This document shows, one piece after another, positions 42,354 to 53,515 of a DNA stretch of 64,000 nucleotides. The position numbers and the translations under genes are program-made. Under the pieces are notes generated by a model. It had not been told where the DNA came from and did no database searches. It was given only the letters and a program-made list of their open reading frames with translations. This DNA comes from Impatiens glandulifera. Taxonomy: Eukaryota > Streptophyta > Magnoliopsida > Ericales > Balsaminaceae. Numbering within the stretch: position 1 is the first letter of the stretch; every line of letters starts with the position of its first letter. The stretch covers positions 42,815,382 through 42,879,381 of the forward strand of contig NC_061863.1 of NCBI RefSeq assembly GCF_907164915.1, read 5' to 3'.

Positions 42354-45300
42354 TTAAGCATCCTTAGGGATGATCTGACTAATGTCGGTTATTCGAGTGT
42401 AAGTCTGAATTAAGAGAACTTAGCTTCTTGTAGAGGCTTGGTGAAGATATCGGCTACTTGTTGATCTGTTGATACGTATTCCAACCGGATATGCTTCAGC
42501 ATGACATGTTCCCGAATGAAGTGGTGCCTTTTGTCAATGTGCTTGGTTCTGGAGTGTAGAACCGGATTGTAGGTGATTGCTATGGCACTTGTGTCATCAC
42601 AGAAGATCGGAGACTCTTAGGCTGTGACACCGAAATCCTTCAGTTGTTGTTGGATCTAAAGAAGTTGTGAACAGCAGCTTCCGGCCGCTAGGTATTCAGC
42701 TTCTGCGGTTGATGTGGCCACTGATGTTTGTTTCTTGCTATGCCATGAGACAAGCCGATCACCTAGGAATTGGCATGTTCCGCTGGTGCTTTTTCTATCA
42801 ATCTTGCAACCTGCATAGTCTGCATCTGAATAGCGCGTTAGGTTAAAGGATGAATCCTTTGGGTACCACAGGCCGACGTTAGGTGTTCCCTTTAGGTATT
42901 TCAATATTCGCTTTGCGGCTGTGTAGTGGGATTGTTTTGGATTGGCTTGGAATCTTCCACACACACCGACTGCAAATAGAATATTCGGTCTACTTGCTGT
43001 CAGGTATAGGAGAGAACCGATGATGCCCCGGTAAGCGGTCAGGTCCACTGATTGACCCTCATCATCTTTGTCCAATTTGACCGATGAGCTCATTGGGGTA
43101 GCCGCTGAGGAGCATGTATCCATCCCGAATTTCTTTAACAGTTCTTTAGTGTACTTAGGTTGACTTATGAAAGTTCCTTCTTTGAGTTGCTTAACCTGAA
43201 GACCTAGGAAGAAACTTAATTCTCCCATCATACTCATTTCAAACTTGTTGGTCATCAGGGTTGAAAACTTATCACATAACTTAGGATCGGTTGATCCGAA
43301 GATGATATCATCTACATTGATTTGAACAAGTAGATTATGTTCCTTTTTCTCAAATTTAAATAACGTCTTATCCACCGAACCGATGGTGAAATCATGATTT
43401 AACAAAAATGCGGTTAGTGTGTCATACCAGGCTCTAGGTGCTTGCTTTAGACCGTATAAAGCTTTGTTCAACCGGTATACATGATTGGGTAGTTCATCAT
43501 TTTTGACACCGAGTGGTTGTTCAACATATACTTCTTCTCGTAGGTCACCATTCAAAAATGCACTTTTAACATCCATTTGGAAAACCTTAAAGTTTTTGAA
43601 TGCAGCAAAAGCTAGAAAAATCCTAATAGCTTCAATCCTAGCTACAGGGGCGAATAATTCTTCAAAATCAATGCCTTCTTCCTGTTTGTAACCTTGTGCC
43701 ACTAATCTGGCTTTGTTCCTCGTGACCAAACCGTCTTCATTGAGTTTATTTCTAAATACCTATCTTGTTCCTATAACCGGTTGATCTTTCGGTCTAAGGA
43801 CTAGGTACCAGACTTTGTTACTCTCGAACTGGTTTAATTCTTCTTGCATTCCCAAGATCCAATTCGGATCTGACAGTGCTTCATCTATTCTTTTCGGCTC
43901 AATCTGGGATATAAAGGAGGAATTGAAGTATTCCTCCAGAATTTGACGCCTAGTTCGAACAGGTTCTGAAGGGTCACCTATAATCTGCTCAGGAGGATGT
44001 TTGGTGTTCTTTTTGAAATTCGGTTCAGGGATGTCTACCAAATTACCGTTTGCTTGATCAAGGCTAGACATATCGGTAGGCTGAACAGGATTGTCAGACC
44101 GACCGATTTCCTCGGTTTGGACCGAGGTGTTAGCTTCCTGTCGTGGGACAGCTTGATCCGGATAGGTTTCAATATTACCCATTTGGTCATGGACAAACCG
44201 CCTAAAAACCGGAATTTCATCTTCACTAACAGAATGGATATTGTTATTTTCCAATCTATTGTGCAGATCAAAGCATGATGCAGTGTTGCTTTCAACCGAT
44301 TCTTCGAAAACACCATGAAGTGATTCCTCCATGGTTAAGGTTCTATTGTTATATATTCTATATGCCTTACTTACTGCTGAGTAATCTAGCATGATTCCAG
44401 TATCGGTTTTTGCATCAAAAGTAGAAAGATAGGTTTTGCCATTTATAGGAATGTAGCATTTACAACCGAAAATCTTAAGGTATTTAAGGTTGGGAACCCT
44501 GTTAAAGTATATCTCATACGGTGTTTTGTTGTGAAATTTGTTGATTAAGGACCGGTTTTGTGTGTAACATGCGGTGTTGATAGCCTCAGCCCAGAATTTA
44601 TGAGCAATGCCCGAATCGGCTATCATGGACCGTGCGGCTTCCTTGAGAGTCCGGTTTCTTCTCTCGGCCAGGCCATTTTGTTGAAGAGTCCTAACACTAG
44701 ACAACTTGTGTCTAATACCGGATTCATCAAGAAATGCGGTTAAAGTGCTGTTGGTAAATTCGGTACCTCTATCACTTCTAATACTATTAATGCGAGTTGA
44801 TTTTTCATTTCGCAAACGTTTAAGTAGTGTGATCAAATTTGATGCGGTTTCACGTTTGGATGGTAAAAATATTACCCATGTAAATCTAGAGTAATCATCA
44901 ATAACTACCATGGTGTAAAGCATACCTCCTAGGCTAATGACCTGAATCGGTCCAAATAAATCCATGTGAAGAAGATCTAGGCATCGGTTAGATTGAATAT
45001 TTCCTTTACTTTTAAAAGTTGATCTAGTTTGTTTACCAATTTGACATGCTGAACAAACCTTATCCTTGTTAAATACTATGTCAGGAATGCCTTCGACTAA
45101 CTTTTTACCGCGAATATAGTTTAAGGTTTTCATGTTTAGATGGTTTAGTCTCTTATGCCACAGCCATATTTGATCAGTCTTAGCTATCATGCATACATGA
45201 TATTCTATCTTAGTTTTCCAGTCTACCTTGTAAATATTTCCTAGCCTATTTCCGGTTAGTAGTATGGTGCCTTGAGAGTTCTTAACTAAGCATGCATGTT

Positions 45301-45628
45301 TAAGAAATTCTACCGTGTATCCAGCATCACACATTTGACTAATACTTAGCAAGTTAAAACGTAGGTTTTCAACTAAGAGTACATTATCAATTGTCAGGTT
45401 ACCATGGACAATCTTATCCTTGCCCACAGTTCTACCTTTTGAGTTGTCACCGAAAGTGATTAGTGCACCGGTCTCTATTCTGATGTCGGTTAAAAGGTTG
45501 TTGTTCCCGGTCATATGCCTGGAGCAACCATTGTCCAAATACCATTCAGAGTTTCCTAGTCGTTTCTTTAAATCCTGCAAAATGTACATATTTACAACTA
45601 TTTGGTACCCACATTTACTTGGGTCCAC
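42354..45628 (-). pseudogene. pol: Copia Pol of element 2, broken
   Basis: The frame covers protease, GAG-pre-integrase, integrase ([24 protein letters not shown]), RT and RNase H. Lesions: protease reads [11 protein letters not shown] instead of LDSG, changing the catalytic triad; TAG at 43760-43762 replaces the Trp of GTRW at the RT start; RNase H has TAG 42656-42658 (Trp) and TAA 42617-42619 (Glu). The RT YVDD is NVDD here (QINVDDIIF). The Trp-to-TAG changes fit decay of methylated cytosines. A GTG-initiated frame begins at 45628; no ATG is expected if it is made as a fusion. Confidence 0.88.
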
Positions 45629-45656
45629 ATGCGATTAGTCCCTTGGGCATCTAGAC
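45575..45656 (-). other. Candidate 82-nt gag-pol intron in element 2
   Basis: On the minus strand AAG is followed by GTCTAG...ACATTTTGCAG and GAT. Removal fuses the last gag frame in frame to pol and deletes the gag stop TAG (45651-45653). Length and position equal those in element 1. Confidence 0.45.
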
Positions 45657-47407
45657 CTTGAAAAACCGGAGAGCTTTCTTTTCTAAGGTCTTAACCGTCT
45701 TTTTGGCACTCGGTTTTGGATACTTCGGTTTTTCTATGAAGGCTTTAAATGAGGGTGATTTGTGGTTTGACCTATGCGATTGAGGATTGGTTCTCCTATT
45801 TTTGAGCAGGTCGGCTTTTCTTTTCTCAGGGTCAAGCCACTTCTCAGAGTCGGTTGGACCTACATAGGTTAGTTTTTCTGCAGTATAATATGCGGTCAAT
45901 TCCTCTTCAGCGGTTAAGGAACTTCTATTGAAACTTATAAGAGGGAGGTCGTTCTTTGTGAACCTTACTTTGTCTACGGGTTTTTGGATCTATCATTTTT
46001 GTACCCTAGACCAAACATGCAAAAAGGATGTCTCTTATAGCTACACATCTTCTTTACCATGTCACTAGATCTCTTATATGCGGCCATTTTATACTGGAGT
46101 CGGGCATTTTCCTCTTCGGTTAGTTCTCGAACTGGTTCACTAGACTGTTCGGTCTTGAGTGGTGGTTCAGGTGCTAACTCGGTTTCTAAGGTAGGGATTT
46201 CATCAGGTTCTATGATCTCTGGTTCGGTTATAACGGGTATTTCTGGTTCTGTCAGAATGGGTACTATAGGGTCGGTTCTAAAGTTGAGTTGCTTAGGTAA
46301 CATGGCTAGTAGGTTCTTATACTCTACTACCATATCATTTAATGCATTATATAACTCATCTTTAGTAAATTCTTCATAAGGAGAGTCAAATACATGTTCC
46401 TCATTTGCCATGAGGCATGTGAGTTCATCATCACTGTCACTGTGAGCCCATAAGCTTCCTCTATCATCGGCTATCAGTGCCTTCTAAACCTCACTTCCTT
46501 CACCGGTTTGTTGATAGTTATTTCGGTTATTTTGGTTATCCGGTTTCCGGTCATCCCTCCTCGGTTTTCTACATTCCCACTTGAAATGTCCCAAACAGTT
46601 ACAGTTATAGCATCTTACATTGGATTTATCACCATAGTTGTAGTTGTTTGTCGGTTGGCTCCTTTTCATGAACCTCCCAAATTTCTGTGCAAGCATTGCC
46701 ATGGCATCCTCGGTGAACTGTTCGGCGGTTCTGATCGGTGTAGGTGCAGCCGGTTCTGTGGATGTGATTAGTGCTCTGGTTGTGGTTGAAGCCGAGACTT
46801 CTTCTTCAGTCCTAGATCTCATTTCAAACTCATATGCCTTAAGATCTCCAAATACATCATATAGTTTCATCTTGCTTAGGCAGTTTGATTCCCTCATCAC
46901 CATTGTCTTTATATCCCACGCACTTGGAAGAGATCTTAAAGCTTTCATGATGACCTCCTTGTTATCATACTTCTTGCTAAGAGTTGCTAGCTCGTCTAAC
47001 ACACCTGTGAACCGGTCACTGTATTCTCTCATTGTTTCTTTCGGTTTCATCTTGATGCTTTCAAACTTCTGGGTAGCTACCATTACCTCGTTTTCCTTGG
47101 TTCTTTTATTTCCCTCATAAATCTGAATAACTGTGTCCCATGTTTCCTTTGCGGTTTTGCAGTCTCTGATCTTGCAGTACGTGTTTCTGTCCACACTGTT
47201 GGAGATCCGGTTTCTAGCATGGTTGTCCAGGTTATTTCTTCTCCTATCTTCAGCTGTCCATTCCTTTCTGTCCTTATCAATGATTATCGGTCCTTAAGCC
47301 AGAATGAACTGCATCTCATCATCCAAGGTGATTAAGTGTAGGTGCATGCATGCCTTCCAGTTGGCAAAATCATCACCTTCTAGCATTAGGGGCCTATCAA
47401 ACGACAT
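45651..47407 (-). pseudogene. gag: Copia Gag of element 2, broken
   Basis: ATG 47407 starts MSFDRPLMLEGDDFANWKA. TAA at 47294-47296 interrupts early, where element 1 has Glu. The capsid region and the CCHC knuckle (CYNCNCLGHFKWEC) follow. TAG 46484-46486 stops after GEGSEV. The acidic tail continues (MANEEHVFDSPYEEFTKDEL) to 45974, and a frameshift near there leads to the basic end (KKALRFFK). It has lost the Pro/Ala linker repeats seen in element 1. Confidence 0.85.
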
Positions 47408-47442
47408 GCTTGCTTGAGTATTGAAACTAACTGCTCTGATAC

Positions 47443-47454
47443 CAATTGTTAGGA
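47443..47454 (-). other. Primer binding site of element 2, tRNA-iMet
   Basis: The minus strand reads TGGTATCAGAGC, 2 nt inside the 5' LTR. Confidence 0.93.
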
Positions 47455-47456
47455 TC

Positions 47457-48677
47457 TAGGTCGCGGCTGGAGGATCGGGTTGGACCGGTCATCGCGTCTC
47501 ACTCAAAGGGTGGTGATTAATCCTGTTAGAGATTAACACCGGGGTTTCAATACTACACAAACTGTCACAAACCCTTGAACCAGGTTCAAGCGCGGAAGAG
47601 GTTTGTTTCAGGTTGAAGCAGCACACTCACAAGATAGGCAGAACCGGTTTTTGAATAGGACATGTTTGGAGGTTGCTGGGTCAGTTTTATAACTTGGTGA
47701 TTCGGTTTAGGTGGTGTAGAGTCGGTTAAGGCGGTGTATGTAGGTTAGTACAGGTCGGTTAGAATGTAGAACCAGTAGAGAGTAAATAACAAGATAGGTT
47801 TTTATGGATGTTCGGAGATAAAACTCCTATGTCACCCCTTCCTCTCGAAACCGCGAGTAGAATATTCACTAAGGAATACAAATACAATCCGATCAAGACT
47901 TATTTCCTGCTCGATAACACCCGTACAATTTACACCGAAATTGTAAATACACACTTTAACTTAGCACTTAAGCTTTTCTAGAGAGAGAACACACTCTTAT
48001 CACTTGTAAATTAAATGTTCACTGTGTTCCCACATTTACTCCTCTTCAGCTGCTCCTTTTATAGGTGAAATATGCTAACGGTCATATTTCTTTTCCTTGA
48101 ATTTGATTGGCTGAGCAGAGGTTCGGTGATTCAGACCTGGCGGTCAACTTTTCAGACCTGACGGTCAACTTTTCAGACCTGACGGTTTGATCTTCCAGTG
48201 TGTAAGACAAACCTACTAGGTTTGTCTTTTACTCAATATGGTGATTGTCTGTTAGACAGTTGTCTGTACTTGGAAGATTGCCTCTGATTTATCCTGAAGT
48301 GGAAAGATCTTGTAGGACTGTCTTCTGCAGCCTGCAGACTTTCCTCAGACTTGTATGGATATGGAAATGTTCAGTCTGTTCCTTTGGTATCATTCTCAAC
48401 AGATACCCGAAGTATCTTCTTATGCTGGTCGGTCATTTGACTTAGCCTGATGACTTCCAGTTATTGACCGGTTGTCTGGTGTTTCCAGCCTTCTTTTGAG
48501 CGGTCATGTTTCAGGTCGGTTTGATAACTTGACCGGTTGAGCTTCTTAACCGGTTCATTGGTCTGACCGGTTCGTTTTCTCAAACCGATTGGGTACTTTG
48601 ACTGGTCCGGTTCTTTGTTCCTGCATGGAAGGTTTATTTGTGTTAAGTTCTGTGAACCGGTCTAATTTTATCTAACA
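47457..48677 (-). repeat. 5' LTR of element 2
   Basis: 1221 bp, next to TSD CCAAA (48678-48682). TCAGACCT (minus AGGTCTGA) at 48131, 48152 and 48173; perfect 9-bp inverted repeat 48206-48226. Confidence 0.92.
48056..48063 (-). promoter_or_regulatory. LTR TATA box of element 2
   Basis: The minus strand reads TATAAAAG in the same context (ttcacctataaaaggag) as element 1. Confidence 0.65.
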
Positions 48678-49720
48678 CCAAAGATATGTTTAAGTTTAAA
48701 ATTGAACTTTGGGCATTTGAAAATTAATTTGGTCGGTTTGAAAATTTAGGTTTTTTCTTGTTTGTTTATTATTTCCTATTTTCCAACTAATTTTTCGTTT
48801 GTTTAAAGAATACTCATAAATAAATATAGGAACTTACTTTTAATGTCATTATAAATTATAATTAACATACAAAAAGATAGTTAATATTCTGATGAATGTA
48901 GAAACCTACATACAATCAAGCCAAAAAAGGTGTTTATTTTATAATTTGTAGGCATAAATGGGCCATAATGTTTATTGTTAATTATTTTTTATTTCGCTTA
49001 ACTCTGTTAGTACCGTTTTCTTTTATATTCAGCACGTTAAAATATTATTGGGCCTTAGTAACCCTGAGAGATTCCGTAACGTATTGAATGACACGTGACA
49101 ATATGAAACCTGGGGTGACTCGAGTTTTAAAAGTATGGTGGTTGAGTTTTTAATGATTAAGGGGCCGAAATTGAAATTTGAGTCTCCCCTTTCATATTTT
49201 TTATTATTGTTTCTTGTTTTACAACTGATAATTAATTTAGAGAATACTTATATATAATTAAATTTTGACGGCAAATTTTAATAATCTGATAAACCGAGAG
49301 TAACCCATGTATGACCTAGCCCAAAGATGTGTTTGAGTTTAAAATTGAACGTCGGGCATTTGACAATTAATTGGGCCGGTTTAAAAATTTGGGTTTTTTC
49401 TTGTTTGTTTATTATTTCCTATTTTCCAATTAATTTTTCGTTTGTTTAAAGAATACTCATAATTAAATATAGGAACTTACTTTTAATGTCATTATAAATT
49501 ATAATTAACATACAAAAATAAAGTTCATATTCTGATGGACGGGAAGCCTATTTACAATCAAGTCCAAAAGGTGTTTATTTTATAATATCTTGACATAAAT
49601 AGATGATTCTGTTTATTGTTAGTTATTTTTTATTTTGCTTAATCCCGTTTTCTTTTATATTCAGCAAGTTAAAATGTTATTGTGCCTTCGTAACCTTGGG
49701 AGATTCCGTAGCTTAACAGT
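48678..49720. repeat. ~650-bp tandem repeat: rest of unit 5 and unit 6
   Basis: Unit 5 resumes after the element 2 target duplication; unit 6 starts near 49077 and ends near 49720 at the host-gene promoter, exactly as unit 2 ends before copy 0. Confidence 0.8.
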
Positions 49721-49903
49721 GTGTAACCTTGGAAAATAAATTAGGAATTTTCTAACTTATCGTAAAAGTTTGTGCGTATATTCGTCATGTTAAGAGTTCA
49801 TATGAATAAATTTTATTTTTGTAAATGGCGGGAGGAGGAAGATCTTAGATAAAAGGTAAAACTAGTGTGAGAGTGAGAGACGATTGAGTTGAAGGAGTGA
49901 GCA
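49721..49903 (+). promoter_or_regulatory. Promoter/5' UTR of host-gene copy 1
   Basis: Homologous to 15181-15307. Includes ~55 bp missing from copy 0, but lacks the E2F consensus (GCGGGAGG at ~49829-49836). Confidence 0.4.
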
Positions 49904-52900
49904 ATGGCAGCGACGACGACGGATACTTTGCAAAGCCTTCTGCAATCCATCAAATCATCCGAGGTAAGCATTTCTTTTCGTTGAATCATTAACTCAATTT
50001 CAATGCTTCGTTGTTTTTTCTTCAAAAATGGTCGAATATCTTCATTTCTCCTCTATAAGCTAGTTCTTATAGGATGTTATTAGTACATGTAATGGTAGGC
50101 TTAATACGACTTGAAATCAACTGATAACTCCGTAGATTTAAGTTAAAATGGTATGTGATGATGTTGTTCCGTGGGTTCATGGGTTTGAATCTAACTGATT
50201 TGTTGTGAGGATGTGCAAGATTAAACATTCAAGTTCCTTGGGCTTGATAATTTGTTTCATATCGCAAATCTTGTATTCAGGCAAGTTCATGGCATGGCGT
50301 GGAAAACATATGAAGATGACACTCATGGAAAGTGAAGATTTTCAAAAAGAAGAGCACATTAATGCCTTCTTTCAGGTGTATGTTTGCTTTCATCCTTGAC
50401 AATTCTAGTTTTTTACTATATACGATTCTTATTGAAGTAGCCCATTAATTCTCGAGACACTTCTTCTGTGGAAATTCATGTTAAATAAGCCTAGCAATTT
50501 GAACAAGAAAATTATAAATTAGCTAAGATGCGAGTTTGCTCGAACACATTGCAGAACATCCTTCTTTCTGCACAAATTTCTAAATTTAGTTAGGTTTAAA
50601 ATATTATGCTTCTTATTCTTTGAGACAATAGCTTCTAATAAAGACATTACATCTCTATTGGAACTACCTATGTCCTTCCCCATATCATTTCCATGTTCTT
50701 TCAAGCCTTTTTTTAAAAAGGTCAACATTTTATTTGAAAAAGAGAGCATTCAAAGACTTAGTTTAAAAATGTGAGAGAATATAAAACTTAAACAATTATA
50801 GCATACAATATCAAGATTATAATGGATGTTGACAAACAAAATGAAATAAGGATAGAAATTTATAAAATCCTTTGTACACTGCATCCATGAAGATGATTAC
50901 ATACTTGCTAGATAATTGTTCACGGTTTACCTGGAACGAAACTAAGTTGTATCCTAAAAGTCAATAAAACCTACCTAGTAGACCAAATGTCTTGTATTCG
51001 ATTCTCATTCAGAACGCATTGATAAAAGGGGACAATGACTGTGGGTGGTCGTGCTAGCCACCCAAGGACTAAACCCAGATAAAAAAAGAAAAAAACAATA
51101 CAACTTAATTCACGTTATTAAGCCATGATATAATGTGATCTTAAGATAGCAGGATTCAATGCGAAACATATGTTTCACATTTACACAAGTGAAGTTGATT
51201 TTGCTGGCTCAGGAGGTCTCATCTTCTGTTGTTTATTTGATATTTTTTGAGTGAATATTGTATGTCATGTCTATGTACTTTTTTAATATTAGACTATTTG
51301 TTAACAGTTTTTGATAGAAGGCCTTCAGTTTGGCAATTATCTTAAGCCATCAAATTTGTAGATAGACTTGAGATTTAATTTGTTGCAGCTACTTCTTGAT
51401 GTGTTGAACTACTCTGCTGCTGGTTTTTCTACTTTATCGAGGTATCCTGTATCAGATGACAACGAGCCTATGGCCTCAGTTGAAAATTTTACTTATGAAC
51501 AACCTAATCTGACAAAAGACTCAATCAATATTAGAACTGATCGAAGGTATGAAATTAAAAACAATGAGTATTAATTGTACTTCTAGACTCAATATTAGAA
51601 CTTGATTTTGTCCCGGTTCTTACATTATCAAATTAGATACCCTTTATGTCAAGTTTGAAGTTTTTTGAAGTAGTCATAACTTGTTAGCAAGCATAATTGT
51701 CAAACAATGAGATTAAACTTCTTCTTCCAAGCAATGTCATAAAAAAAGCAAATAGAAGCTGGATATTATGTTATGCTCTTTAAACAAATTGTGAATGAGG
51801 CACAAAATAAAGTGTATATATGGCAAAAAAAACAAATTGTGAATGAGATGATAATACAGACATTGTCAAGAAGATAAATATATTACGTGAGCAGATCAAA
51901 GCTAATATAGTAACAGTTGCTGTTAGTGGGAAGAACCTGGAAGGTATCATGATTTTATTCTTTACCCTAATACTTGAGTTACTAATCAAAATCATATAGC
52001 ACACACACTCTGTGTTTTTTATTTTGGGGAAGGGGATTACATTCAGAACTTAACTTATTTTTCATATTAAAATATTTATAAAAGTACAACAACAAAAAAA
52101 TACTATAATTTGCAACGATATGGAAGTATGTTAATGTTTCTTTTCCTTGGTATCCGACATTCCTTTTGTATAAATCTTTTGGAAGAACACATCTGAATTG
52201 GCCTCATTTGAAAGCACTTTTTTTCTTTGTATTTGGATCTGTCCAGATAAATAGATGTTTGGAAACTAAGATTAGGCATTGTTTGATAACACAATTTATC
52301 ACTTAATCTAAATAAGTGCTTATGTGAATTAAGTTAATTTGATATAATTTTATAATTATTTAGATTCAACTCAAGTTAAGCTAAACGTCTCGCTTAATTC
52401 AGTAATATAGTTAGAGCGTCTATAAAACGACTTTTAAAATCCAAAGTAGGAACTTGAAGGTTTAAAGTTAGTGTAAAAGAACTTTGTTAACCATAGGTTG
52501 GCTGTCCATTTGTAATTAAGTTGTGGTTTTTGCTTCGGCAAAATAATTAAATATATTGATGTTGATAAAGATAAAGAATAACTGCTTTGTCTTTATTTTT
52601 ATTTTTTTCTTCGAAGCAGATTGGCTATGTTAATCCATTTATGCTTTTATCTTGATTATTCTTTTTTTCAGAAACGGGAGGTGAGGATGATGGAATTCTG
52701 GATGTGAGTGTTGATGATTTTTTTTTAAATGGAAATTCAAGTGATGAAGCTGATGCTGATGAGTTGAAAATAAAAAGTACTAGGTAAATGTTCATTAAAC
52801 TTAAACCATGTTTGCTTTGTGGCTATTAGTTTCTTGTTGACACATCCTCTATGAAAAACCATTCTTGTCCATGCACTACTCATGTTCATTTTGTGTGGTT

Positions 52901-53515
52901 CAATTGAAAATCGTGTATCTCATTGACAACTTTATGCAACTTAATGTTCCTTCTAACTTTGAAACAATTGAAACCCTTTTGGTACATAGAGTTTTGAGTT
53001 TTGATATGTGATCTCATCTAACTCAAATTTTGTTTGTCATCTGGCCACCATTTGCGATCCATCTTAAAATACAACTTGCAGTTTTTTTGTACCAAACAAA
53101 AATATGCATGTTCTAAAAAATTGGGATCATGATCGGGCAATTACTTCCATTTAATTTGTTAAATGAAACTTTGATCTACTACCCTTTTTTGTTTAACTAC
53201 AAATTTGACAATTTTTCAATAGGATTAAGATACAACTCAATTTTAGTTATAATTTGCATGAAACTATTGATGATGTATAAGGAGTTTTCATCAATTTTTT
53301 TATTTTTTTTAGTTGCTGAACACACTAGAAATGCTATATGTATAGATGCATTATCCATCTAATTTTAGAAAATTATACCAACTTCAATTTTTTTTTTCTT
53401 TTTTTGTATCTCTTTTGCATTCCTTGAAACACTAGACATTGTTCATATCTTGTCTGCAATTTCTGTTATTCCTATCAAGGGTACAAACATCTAATTTTAG
53501 AAAATTATACCAACT
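49904..53515 (+). pseudogene. Host-gene copy 1 with exons 1, A, B, C, D
   Basis: Exon 1 49904-49963 (MAATTTDTLQSLLQSIKSSE); exon A 50281-50375, 95 nt because ATGGC is tandemly repeated, giving a frameshift and early stop relative to the 90-nt form; exon B 51389-51546; exon C ~51860-51943 (frame DIVKKINILREQIKANIV open); exon D 52672-52783 (ETGGEDDGILDVS, acidic). Splice borders are good. Exon A joins exon B in phase, and C joins D in phase, but B to C does not join cleanly, so an exon may be missing. Only this copy and copy 0 have exon 1. The protein is not recognised by name. It is probably non-functional because of the exon A shift unless that exon is skipped (1 and B are both phase 0). Confidence 0.6.

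Larger units (their letters stand above)
34977..48677 (-). mobile_element. Second Copia element of the same family, decayed (element 2)
   Basis: 13,701 bp on the minus strand; LTRs 34977-36198 and 47457-48677, TSD CCAAA (34972-34976 and 48678-48682). It has the same gene order as element 1, including accessory ORFs A, B and C. The LTRs differ by roughly 3-4% in the parts compared by eye, so it is older than element 1. Gag, pol and all accessory ORFs carry stops or frameshifts. Confidence 0.94.
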
